NCBI RefSeq assembly: GCF_008692845.1
Contig: NZ_VXJW01000001.1
Coordinates: forward strand, 682,001 to 746,000
Reading direction: 5' to 3'
Length of the DNA stretch: 64,000 nucleotides
From: Salmonella enterica subsp. arizonae
GTDB lineage: Bacteria > Pseudomonadota > Gammaproteobacteria > Enterobacterales > Enterobacteriaceae
Shown: piece after piece, positions 53,119 through 60,487 of the stretch
How the letters are laid out: each line of letters begins with the position of its first letter
Numbering within the stretch: the first letter of the stretch is position 1
Position numbers and translations under genes: made by a program
Notes under the pieces: generated by a model
What the model was told of the DNA's origin: nothing
Databases searched by the model: none
Seen by the model: the letters and a program-made list of their open reading frames with translations, nothing else

Positions 53119-54558
53119 GTGGCTCAACATTCTGTCTATTTTCCTGACGCTTTTCTGGCACAAATGCGTGAAGCAATGCCTTCTACGCTCTCTTTTGATG
53201 AATTTATTGCGGCCTGCCAACGCCCGTTGCGCCGCAGTATACGCATCAATACGCTTAAAATATCCGTGGCTGATTTCCTTGCCCTGACCGCGCCCTACGG
53301 CTGGTTGCTCACGCCGATTCCGTGGTGTGACGAAGGATTCTGGATCGAGCGCAATGATGAAGACGCGTTGCCGCTTGGCAGTACCGCTGAGCATTTAAGC
53401 GGCCTGTTTTACATTCAGGAGGCCAGCTCAATGCTGCCGGTCGCGGCGCTGTTCGCCGATGATAATCATCCGCAACGGGTCATGGATATGGCGGCGGCGC
53501 CAGGCTCCAAAACCACGCAAATTGCCGCGCGTATGGGGAACCACGGCGCCATTCTGGCCAACGAGTTTTCGGCCAGCCGCGTCAAAATTCTGCACGCTAA
53601 CATCTGCCGATGTGGAGTCGCCAATACCGCGTTGACGCATTTCGATGGTCGCGTATTTGGCGCCGCGTTGCCGGAGATGTTTGACGCAATCCTTCTGGAT
53701 GCACCCTGCTCTGGCGAAGGCGTAGTGCGAAAAGATCCTGATGCGCTAAAAAACTGGTCGCCAGAAAGCAATCTGGATATCGCTGCTACACAGCGCGAAC
53801 TTCTCGAGAGCGCCTTTCATGCTTTGCGGCCCGGCGGCACGCTGGTCTACTCTACCTGCACGTTAAATCGCCAGGAAAACGAAGCGGTCTGCCTCTGGCT
53901 TAAAGAAACCTATACCGATGCCGTTGAATTTTTGCCGCTGAATGATCTGTTTCCTGACGCTGACCGCGCTCTGACGCCGGAGGGCTTCTTGCACGTCTTC
54001 CCACAAATTTACGACTGTGAAGGCTTCTTTGTCGCACGTCTGCGTAAAATCTCGTCCCTGCCCGCCCTGCCCGCGCCGACGTATAAAGTGGGAAACTTTC
54101 CTTTTATCCCCCTCAAAGGCCACGAAGCCTTACATATTACCCAGGCGGCCAACGCAGTCGGACTGCTATGGGATGAAAATCTCCATCTTTGGCAGCGTGA
54201 AAAAGAAGTCTGGTTGTTCCCGGCAGCGATAGAATCACTGATCGGAAAAGTCCGTTTTTCCCGACTCGGCATTAAGCTGGCGGAAAGTCATAATAAAGGC
54301 TATCGCTGGCAACATGAGGCTACGGTAGCCCTTGCCTGCCCAAATCATGCTCACGCGCTCGAACTTTCTCCTCAAGAGGCGGAGGAGTGGTATCGCGGTC
54401 GGGATATTTATCCGCAAACAATCCCTGCCGTTGATGATGTGTTGGTGACGTTCCAGCATCAGCCGCTCGGTCTGGCAAAACGTATCGGCTCACGAATCAA
54501 GAACAGCTACCCGCGTGAACTGGTACGGGATGGCAAACTCTTTACCAGTAACGTCTAA
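53119..54558 (+). CDS. rsmF: 16S rRNA (cytosine-1407-C5) methyltransferase RsmF
   Basis: A 479-residue NOL1/NOP2/Sun-family enzyme that makes m5C1407 in 16S rRNA. Seen: the SAM motif [15 protein letters not shown], the motif IV Cys in DAPCSGEG, the catalytic Cys in YSTCTLN, and a C-terminal PUA-like domain. The start is GTG at 53119 (reads [15 protein letters not shown]), as in E. coli. An in-frame reading extends 34 residues upstream into letB and is not used. Confidence 0.94.
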   Translation: MAQHSVYFPDAFLAQMREAMPSTLSFDEFIAACQRPLRRSIRINTLKISVADFLALTAPYGWLLTPIPWCDEGFWIERNDEDALPLGSTAEHLSGLFYIQEASSMLPVAALFADDNHPQRVMDMAAAPGSKTTQIAARMGNHGAILANEFSASRVKILHANICRCGVANTALTHFDGRVFGAALPEMFDAILLDAPCSGEGVVRKDPDALKNWSPESNLDIAATQRELLESAFHALRPGGTLVYSTCTLNRQENEAVCLWLKETYTDAVEFLPLNDLFPDADRALTPEGFLHVFPQIYDCEGFFVARLRKISSLPALPAPTYKVGNFPFIPLKGHEALHITQAANAVGLLWDENLHLWQREKEVWLFPAAIESLIGKVRFSRLGIKLAESHNKGYRWQHEATVALACPNHAHALELSPQEAEEWYRGRDIYPQTIPAVDDVLVTFQHQPLGLAKRIGSRIKNSYPRELVRDGKLFTSNV

Positions 54559-54675
54559 CAAGCGCACAAAAAAACCGCACTTTTTGACTGGCGCTTTTGC
54601 GCGTGTTGACTACGCTGAAAAATGGACGACTAAACTGGTCGTACCACAATTAGCGTATTAACGGAGAGTACGATG

Positions 54676-54912
54676 ATGAAAACCAGTGTGCGCATTGGCG
54701 CTTTTGAAATCGACGATGCCGAGTTACATGGCGAATCGCCAGGAGAGCGAACGTTAACCATCCCCTGTAAATCTGATCCGGATTTATGTATGCAACTGGA
54801 CGCCTGGGATGCCGAAACCAGCGTTCCCGCCATTCTCAACGGGGAGCATTCCGTTTTGTTCCGCAATCATTACGATCCTAAGTCTGATGCCTGGGTCATG
54901 CGTCTTGCCTGA
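54676..54912 (+). CDS. yebV: YebV family protein
   Basis: A 78-residue YebV protein (MKTSVRIGAFEIDDAELHGE start), soluble and acidic. The second of two adjacent ATGs is used to match E. coli; GGAGAG lies about 9 bases upstream. yebV and yebW are RpoS-linked small genes in E. coli, and function is unknown. A small hairpin (AACCCG/CGGGTT) follows. Confidence 0.9.
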   Translation: MKTSVRIGAFEIDDAELHGESPGERTLTIPCKSDPDLCMQLDAWDAETSVPAILNGEHSVLFRNHYDPKSDAWVMRLA

Positions 54913-54921
54913 CGCGAAAAG

Positions 54922-54948
54922 AACCCGTCGCCAGGCGGGTTATTTATT
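54922..54948 (+). terminator. Hairpin after yebV
   Basis: AACCCG-TCGCCAGG-CGGGTT stem-loop followed by ATTTATT. It is a short stem, so a moderate terminator at best. Confidence 0.55.
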
Positions 54949-55022
54949 CTTCCTTTTCTCATTTCCCCCTTGCGCTAACCTCTCCTACACTATCGTGTAA
55001 AGTAGTTAACATTGAGGATGGA

Positions 55023-55214
55023 ATGTTCGCGCTGGTACTTTTTGTGTGTTACCTGGATGGAGGATGTGAGGATATCGTCGTGGACATCTACGATACCGAG
55101 CAGCAATGTCTTTATTCGATGGGCGATCAACGTATTCGTCACGGCGGCTGTTTCCCGGTGGAGGATTTTATCGATGGCTTCTGGCGACCTGCGCAGCAAT
55201 ATAGCGATTTTTAA
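55023..55214 (+). CDS. yebW: YebW family small protein
   Basis: A 63-residue protein (MFALVLFVCYLDGGCEDIVV start) with four Cys, matching E. coli YebW. RBS GAGGAT precedes the ATG. Function is unknown. It is convergent with pphA, 28 bases apart. Confidence 0.88.
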   Translation: MFALVLFVCYLDGGCEDIVVDIYDTEQQCLYSMGDQRIRHGGCFPVEDFIDGFWRPAQQYSDF

Positions 55215-55242
55215 CCCCGTCATTTACCTCTCGCTGACGCCG

Positions 55243-55893
55243 CTATTGTATCTGCGCTAACGTCAATTGTCCGCCAAATACCGCGCCCGTATCAATGTAG
55301 TGTACGTTGTCGAAATCCATACGCCGACGCAACGGCGTATGGCCAAACCAAAAATGATCGGCGCCGATAATCCCACCACTTTTTTTCATTAGCCGTTCAC
55401 GGCTCCAGAGAACCTGATGTAAATCGACCTTTTTTTGCCATTGATAGATTGGCGACGGATAATCGGCATGAGCGATAACATGCGTGTTATGGCGGCAGCG
55501 TATTTCCAGTATCCAGGGAAGCCGCTGGCAAAGGGTGAAAAGCATTTCAGCTTGTACAGTTTGTTCAGCCGTCAGGCGAGTAAACCAGTCGCCACCATTC
55601 ATAAACCACAGCATCGGCTGTGATGAGGCCAGCGCATCAAGCGCCATTTGCTCATGATTGCCGCGAACCGCCCTCATCCAGGACTCACGCAGTAAAGCCA
55701 GACTACGTAAGCTGTCTGGCCCTCTATCTATAATATCTCCCACGGAAACTAACAAGTCTTGTTGCGGATCAAATTGATACTCACGTAACTTTTTCATTAA
55801 TATTGAAAAACAGCCGTGGATATCGCCGACAACCCAGATATGCCGCCAATCCTTCCCCTCTATTCGCTGATAAATCTCTTCAGGCCGCATCAT
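55243..55893 (-). CDS. pphA: Serine/threonine protein phosphatase 1
   Basis: A 216-residue PPP-family metallophosphatase that removes phosphates from serine, threonine and tyrosine side chains and acts on misfolded proteins in heat shock. Seen: all core motifs GDIHGC, GDIIDRG and GNHEQ, the IAHADYP and FGHTPLR blocks. The start is the first of two ATGs at 55893, 6 bases after AGGAAAAA. Longer readings lack a good RBS. It is the last backbone gene before the island. Confidence 0.92.
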   Translation of the reverse strand: MMRPEEIYQRIEGKDWRHIWVVGDIHGCFSILMKKLREYQFDPQQDLLVSVGDIIDRGPDSLRSLALLRESWMRAVRGNHEQMALDALASSQPMLWFMNGGDWFTRLTAEQTVQAEMLFTLCQRLPWILEIRCRHNTHVIAHADYPSPIYQWQKKVDLHQVLWSRERLMKKSGGIIGADHFWFGHTPLRRRMDFDNVHYIDTGAVFGGQLTLAQIQ

Positions 55894-56131
55894 GTTTTTC
55901 CTGCCGTTCGTTATCATACCCACACATCAAACCTGGATGGATATAAAAGGATAGCGCGTGCAGGTTGTTTTGCTTAGTAAATATCCTCTGTTGTAAATAG
56001 CGTATTTCAACAGTAGAGAATAAATTCATTGTTATCATCGGAATAAAATATAACTGACTGCGCCAGGGGCGTTATCCCCTGACGCTGCGAGTTAACCAAT
56101 ATCGCCTGTTCACATTCAATATTCTCTCTCC

Positions 56132-56298
56132 TTAAAAACATGCCGGGAACATAAACCACATAACAACACCACACGCTTTAGCACACTCTTTCGCTGAGTG
56201 ACTTGCAAGACAAACCAGAGCTAAGGCGGGTTTCGTTACCGTGGCTAACATTGCCCCCAAAAACAGAAGCAGCACAAATTTTTTAAAAGGCGGCATAA
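56132..56298 (-). pseudogene. Small exported Cys-rich protein, frameshifted in an A8 run
   Basis: A near-perfect Shine-Dalgarno GGAGGAG lies 4 bases before the ATG at 56298, yet the frame (MPPFKKNLCC...) stops after 17 codons. One extra A in the following A8 run restores a signal-peptide-like sequence, KKKFVLLLFLGAMLATVTK, continuing ...PALALVCLASHSAKECAKAC and ending MWFMFPACF at 56132. The intact reading would be about 55 residues: secretion signal then a Cys-containing mature part. I infer a single-base deletion, or an A-run that varies in length. It may be a relative of small PhoP-activated Salmonella secreted peptides, but I do not recognise the family. Confidence 0.6.
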
Positions 56299-56382
56299 CT
56301 CCTCCAGTTAACAGATCGTTTAATCCTTATTAATACATCATCCGTGTACGGGTATCATAGGCTTAACAACACAAGTCGTTAC

Positions 56383-56413
56383 TAAAAAAAACGTCTGGTT
56401 GTGCAGGCGTTTA
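56383..56413 (-). terminator. Hairpin with T8 tail left of sopE2
   Basis: On the minus strand AAACGCCTG-CACAAC-CAGACGTTTTTTTT forms a nine-base stem (one mismatch) with a long T run. It is about 85 bases upstream of the broken small gene and may end the transcript from sopE2. Confidence 0.75.
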
Positions 56414-56474
56414 GATTAATAACGATCATCTTAAGCTTTAAAGATAATTTTCTGATTTTATATTAAAAATAAAG

Positions 56475-56504
56475 ATGGCGACGTTTTATTAAAAACGTCG
56501 CCAT
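56475..56504 (-). terminator. Intrinsic terminator of sopE2
   Basis: A perfect 13-base stem (ATGGCGACGTTTT / AAAACGTCGCCAT) around a short loop, followed on the minus strand by CTTTATTTTT. It lies about 75 bases past the sopE2 stop. Confidence 0.85.
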
Positions 56505-56577
56505 AAAAACGAGCATATAGTTTAATAAAGCCTGCTATCATTTCAGTTATTTAATAGTAGCATTGCGTTTGCTATTT

Positions 56578-57300
56578 TCAGGAGGCATTCTGAAGATACT
56601 TATTCGCAATATTTTCCACAGTTAACTGAAATTGTTGTGGCGTCGGCATCGTTCCCTCATTAAACAGCGGCGTAACTTCTTTCATAATAATCTTCTCAGC
56701 ATACGCTTTAAAAGACACCTGCTGACTATAATTTATAAACATATGCGGATATTCAACACTCGCTGAAGCGATAAGAGGAACGACAAAAGGATTCGTCCCT
56801 GCCCCACCTGGAGTAAATATGCCGTTTTTTATCTCTCCAGGTAGCCCTGCATTTTGCGCAGCCTCTCCTATCTCTTTCAGAAAAGGCGTAATACTGATCC
56901 CTTTACTGACGAGTAACTTACAACATTGATCTTTATTATTACTATACACTGATGATAACATGGCTTCACATGTCTGACGAGCATAGTCCGGATCTTTACT
57001 CGCATTCCCTTTGATATCCAGGCTATTGAGCTTTTGTAGCATAAAATCTTTAACAATTTTATTGGTTAATACCGCCCTCCCCTCAGAAGCGTTACCACGA
57101 TGAAAATGGGTAGCCGGCGTGTCTGTTTGCTTGTGCAGGCTAAAACGCTCTGACAGACTCGTAGACAGGCTGATAAAGCTATTTCTAACGGCGGTAATAC
57201 TTTTTGCAAAAACGCCCTTCTCCGTTGTTGTTTCTTTTACTGGTTCGACGTCACTTCTATGGATTCTATAAAACTGGGGGGACAGATTTATTTTAGTCAC
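56578..57300 (-). CDS. sopE2: SPI-1 effector SopE2, guanine nucleotide exchange factor
   Basis: A 240-residue type III secreted protein that activates host Cdc42 (and Rac1) to cause membrane ruffling and invasion. Layout: N-terminal secretion and chaperone region (about 1-75), catalytic GEF domain (about 76-240). Seen: the catalytic loop at 166-169 reads GAGT (GAGA in SopE) and Asp124 in KDQCC, both needed for exchange. The start is GTG at 57300 with AAAGGAGAG upstream. SopE is phage-borne; SopE2 sits in this chromosomal island. The protein appears intact. Confidence 0.96.
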   Translation of the reverse strand: MTKINLSPQFYRIHRSDVEPVKETTTEKGVFAKSITAVRNSFISLSTSLSERFSLHKQTDTPATHFHRGNASEGRAVLTNKIVKDFMLQKLNSLDIKGNASKDPDYARQTCEAMLSSVYSNNKDQCCKLLVSKGISITPFLKEIGEAAQNAGLPGEIKNGIFTPGGAGTNPFVVPLIASASVEYPHMFINYSQQVSFKAYAEKIIMKEVTPLFNEGTMPTPQQFQLTVENIANKYLQNAS

Positions 57301-57811
57301 GGTAGCTCTCCTTTTGAATATGTATGCATAGCTACACCTTGTTTATATTTCCTTGCTTTCAAAAAATAACCACCCCACCGAAGAACCAGCTTACCCGTTG
57401 ATTTTAATAAATTTTTATTTACCCTTTAAATTTTAATTGTCTATCACCTGGCGCGTTTATTCAGCAAAATGCGCTCGCGACGCCTTAGCCGACGGAGTTA
57501 ATCATAGCGCCAGTCGCGACATCCAGCGTGTTGCGACTGCGAGTTATCAATTAGAGCAATGATGAGAGACTGGCTACGATGGCGCCTGTTCAGTCCGGCC
57601 TGCGCTGCAACTTTTGATACGTACCCTCTACAATTAAATCTCCTGCACTGGGAAAATGATTTTCAAACTGATTTCAGTTAAAAATTCAAAATATTTTCCT
57701 GCTATTTATATTCTGTCTAATTAATACCATCCAGGATGTATGGCATAATCGCTGAATCTGTCAGGATCCGGGAGCGTACCGGAGTGTAATAGAAGAACCA
57801 TCTGGAGATGT
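57301..57811. other. Region between divergent sopE2 and the 2-TM orphan
   Basis: A 511-base region with the promoters of two divergent genes. The first part (57301-57470) is strongly AT-rich; then a more GC-rich stretch follows (57470-57640) with an inverted-repeat look around GTCGCGACATCCAGC and TGTTGCGACTGCGAG. A short open frame near 57559 (MMRDWLRWRLFSPACAATFD) has no good RBS and is not called. Confidence 0.5.
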
Positions 57812-58288
57812 ATGAGCAAGGATGAAATTAGTTATCAAATTCTTTACCGGTACTATCTGGAAAAGCTGCACAGCACCTTTACCCGGAGAGTGGATAACGT
57901 GCTGTCATTTGCCCTCGTTTTTCTCGGAGTTGGCGTCGTCGTAAACATCGGCAGTTCCCTGATTCTGGGGCTATGCATTGTATGTATCTCCGCACTAAAA
58001 ATGGTATTCCGCTTCGACACGCGGTCAACACAAGCAGACAAGCAGTCCCGCGCCTGGTTGAAACTTTTTTATAGCCGGCACCGCTTTCCTTCAGATAAGG
58101 CCCTGTTCCTTACCATCACATCTCTTGAGCAAGACAAGAGTGAGGTATGGTCCATGCTTATTGGTCCTGCCATAGTTATGACTAAGACCGCACTCGGGAA
58201 AACGCCCATTGAGAAATTGACGACTGGTGAAAAACTATGTATATTTTTGAGTGGCGCTACGAAACCTCAGCCCTCTGACCATTGTTGA
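57812..58288 (+). CDS. Two-membrane-segment orphan, SLATT-like layout
   Basis: A 158-residue protein, unrecognised. Seen: a charged N-terminal helix (MSKDEISYQILYRYYLEKLH), two adjacent membrane segments (about 28-45 and 47-63) with a very short loop, then a charged helix with DKQSRAWLKLFYSRHRF and a later helical part with SLEQDKSEVWSMLIGP. This order (helix, 2 TM, soluble helices) resembles the SLATT family, used as a membrane effector in bacterial conflict systems, but no nucleotide-sensor partner is adjacent. RBS GGAGATGT precedes the ATG. It lies between sopE2 and the SteA-like gene. Confidence 0.65.
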   Translation: MSKDEISYQILYRYYLEKLHSTFTRRVDNVLSFALVFLGVGVVVNIGSSLILGLCIVCISALKMVFRFDTRSTQADKQSRAWLKLFYSRHRFPSDKALFLTITSLEQDKSEVWSMLIGPAIVMTKTALGKTPIEKLTTGEKLCIFLSGATKPQPSDHC

Positions 58289-58430
58289 AGAAAATGATTG
58301 CTTCAACGGCTAAAAAAACTCGCTGAGCGTTATTTGAAAGTTTACAGGCTTCCTTTCACTCATAATCAATCCGTAATTTTGTAATGATAACTGCAGTAAT
58401 CGAATAATATAGATAAATGTGAGAGTACCG

Positions 58431-59429
58431 ATGCGCATCAATTCAGCTCAAACCTATGCCAGGGCGTTTACCGCAAATACACAACTGCATGAAGCTGCTG
58501 GAAATTATGAAAACAAACTAGCCACTAAAATCGCCAAAGGAATCGTTGGAGTACTCACTCTAGGGATTGGATATGGTCTTATCCGACTAATTGAAAATTG
58601 TTACAATGTGCGTAATAAAATTAATGATTATTGCGCTAATGCCGAGAATATTTATAATGGAATTGCGGTAGCTATAGCGACGGGGAATAACGTTGCCGAG
58701 ATTAAACTCAAGGACAATACAGTTTTAACATTAATGCAAATTGACCATGGACACATTAGTGAATCCTTTGTAAGGATATCAGATGGTCAGTATACTGAAG
58801 AAATTCCAGGAACGTTTAACGATATCTGTATGAAGCTAGGTCAGGAGTTTAATAATGCGCCTGGCCTGTATAACATTAGCAGTCAATATCAGCCTCTGGA
58901 CTTCTTTTTACAGATGCGAGCCTGCACAATTGAACCAGTCATTAACTTTTCGCCGGTCACCGGGCAATATGAAAATTTATATGGAAATAATATTTGCAAT
59001 ATACATAATGCACTTTGCAAGGCTATATTAATGGAAACACCAGAGGCTAAAGTAACGTTAATCGGAGGGTCGGGAATTGAATTAACCTTCTCGCAAGAAT
59101 CGGACGACGAACAAAAAAAAACACAGATATCTAATGGGTTACAGGTTATGGAAGTTGATGGTACTTTCACCGATCTCTGCCGGGAATATGAGTTCTTACT
59201 TTATGCAAAAGACCAGAATATTGATTTTACAACGCTGGATGAGAGGTTAGCAAAGGTAAAAGCGAATAAAAACTCAGCAGGGGCAATCCCTGGTCTGGAT
59301 GAATTTACTCTTACAGCACGCTGTATGGCTGACGCAAAAGAGGGGCATCTTGCAGAAGCCACCCAACGGTTTAATGCAGCTTATGGCGAAAGCGCGCCAC
59401 CTTCAAGGCCCCCACTACGTTTTAAGTAA
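58431..59429 (+). CDS. SteA-like effector with a duplicated internal module
   Basis: A 332-residue protein. Its first ~145 residues resemble my recollection of the Salmonella effector SteA (210 residues): TYARAF, GNYENKLATKIAKGI, the hydrophobic helix GVLTLGIGYGLIRLIE, NDYCANAENIYN, RISDGQYTEEIPGTFNDICM. The segment 73-140 recurs at 187-253 (NICNIHNALCKAI..., ELTFSQE..., EVDGTFTDLC), and the tail 286-318 (IPGLDEFTLTARCMADAKEG) resembles the SteA C-terminus. SteA is secreted by SPI-1 and SPI-2 systems and binds PI4P at Golgi and plasma membrane. The start is ATG at 58431 with GAGAG upstream; GTG at 58419 is possible. Function of this longer form is inferred. Confidence 0.72.
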   Translation: MRINSAQTYARAFTANTQLHEAAGNYENKLATKIAKGIVGVLTLGIGYGLIRLIENCYNVRNKINDYCANAENIYNGIAVAIATGNNVAEIKLKDNTVLTLMQIDHGHISESFVRISDGQYTEEIPGTFNDICMKLGQEFNNAPGLYNISSQYQPLDFFLQMRACTIEPVINFSPVTGQYENLYGNNICNIHNALCKAILMETPEAKVTLIGGSGIELTFSQESDDEQKKTQISNGLQVMEVDGTFTDLCREYEFLLYAKDQNIDFTTLDERLAKVKANKNSAGAIPGLDEFTLTARCMADAKEGHLAEATQRFNAAYGESAPPSRPPLRFK

Positions 59430-59534
59430 TGAATAATGGAAACGTACGCTGTCCATGCCTGAGAATACTCAAGTTAAAATAATGTTCAAGTAACGCTTCA
59501 GGCAGTCTGTCCGGTAGCACATAGCGGAATGCCC

Positions 59535-59551
59535 GGCTACTGTAAGTAGCC
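59535..59551. terminator. Hairpin after the SteA-like gene
   Basis: GGCTAC-TGTAA-GTAGCC is a perfect six-base stem about 100 bases after the SteA-like stop, between it and the minus-strand 43-residue gene. A T-rich tail is weak. Confidence 0.45.
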
Positions 59552-59555
59552 CGTA

Positions 59556-59687
59556 TTATACGATCAGTTCAGTTTGCAATTTATGTAACAGCGCAATATG
59601 TTTCTGTCTCCGGACAATGCCACCGACACGCTGCTGACTGAGTACCTCCAGTTGTGCAAGGTCGCTGGACAATTCGTTAAACTCCAT
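59556..59687 (-). CDS. Small helical protein, 43 residues
   Basis: MEFNELSSDLAQLEVLSQQR to QTELIV, encoded opposite to the SteA-like gene and convergent with it. A near-consensus Shine-Dalgarno AAGGAGG lies 8-9 bases before the ATG. The sequence is predicted to be helical, with regularly spaced Leu and a basic patch (VRRQKH). I do not recognise it; it might be a phage- or plasmid-type regulator remnant. A 12-codon longer start exists but lacks this RBS. Confidence 0.55.
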   Translation of the reverse strand: MEFNELSSDLAQLEVLSQQRVGGIVRRQKHIALLHKLQTELIV

Positions 59688-59840
59688 TCCCTCAACCTCC
59701 TTATCAATTATTTTATTTATCATTTCATGGTAACGAGAATGTATCTCCCAGACGACAAAAGATCAGGCCTTATGCCTGGCCAACGCCGTAACATTTAGGC
59801 AGTTAATTATTCAATATGGGTAAAAAGAGAGCCAGTCACA

Positions 59841-60050
59841 ATGGATAAAGTTCCAGGTTTTTGACTTTCTGACAAGTCCCCAGCATTTAGTGTTGTTACT
59901 TCATACTGTACTCAGTATTTACCGACACCCTATACTTTTCCATTCGTCGAGATGAACGACTTAAACAGTGATGTCAGCAAAAGCGCTCGCGAAACGCTGA
60001 ACCGCATACTGGAGGAAATTTTCGAAGAAACAGATACATGGCTGGTTTAA
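59841..60050 (+). pseudogene. Small gene interrupted by an in-frame TGA
   Basis: ATG at 59841 begins MDKVPGF, then TGA (59862-59864), then the same frame stays open for 61 more codons (LSDKSPAFSVVTSY...PFVEMNDLNSDVSKSARETL...) ending WLV at 60050. A purine-rich RBS (AAAGAGAG) is before the ATG. The reading looks like a real 69-codon gene with one nonsense change (perhaps from TGG). Alternatively translation could start at an internal ATG (MNDLNSDVSK). Function is unknown. Confidence 0.5.
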
Positions 60051-60487
60051 GAGCCCCCTGATTCGTCATCCTGACCAAGTAGAATCCGCCGCGGCTGGCA
60101 ACCATTCAATACTCGCACTATCGAACGATCGCCTGTTTGCCGCAGCCCGTTTTTGCATAAGACGTGGCTGCGGAGCCCGTCATACCGGGCAGTCGTCAAA
60201 CCTCCCGGTTCGCTCATCGTTAAAGATGTAGGTGATTACTCCGAGAAGAGAAGTGGTGAACTATACCCGGCTTCATGCGCTGGTAGCAGTTCGTTTTTTC
60301 CTGACTCCAAAGCCTCCCGCAACCCCGGCGCGACACATTGCCATCGAACTGAATTAACTGGGCTATGCCCTGACTGAAGGTGTCTCCCCTATTTCACCTG
60401 TGCATTATCAGTGCTGTCTGGTGTTGTTTGTCCGGAAATCTCTTTGTCGCACCACACCCCATTCGCCTGGCGCGGTGAATATTGTGC
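60051..60487. other. Relic-rich stretch before the E3 ligase gene
   Basis: A 437-base region with no intact gene. Several frames show protein-like stretches broken by stops (e.g. REVVNYTRLHALVAVRFFLT and AIELN then LGYALTEG on the plus strand), which suggests decayed phage or transposon coding sequence, not identified further. Confidence 0.4.

Larger units (their letters stand above)
55924..56577. other. Left edge of the accessory island
   Basis: A 654-base region left of sopE2 with AT-rich sequence. It contains the broken small gene at 56132-56298, two terminator hairpins (56383-56413, 56475-56504), and an unexplained hairpin near 56061-56084 (CCAGGGGCGTTATCCCCTGA). No copy of the right-end 12-bp att-like sequence was found here. 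Confidence 0.6.

Noticed and set aside
57559-57680. Short open frame MMRDWLRWRL... upstream of the 2-TM orphan
   Set aside because: No RBS and no recognisable protein features; may be a relic but cannot be supported.
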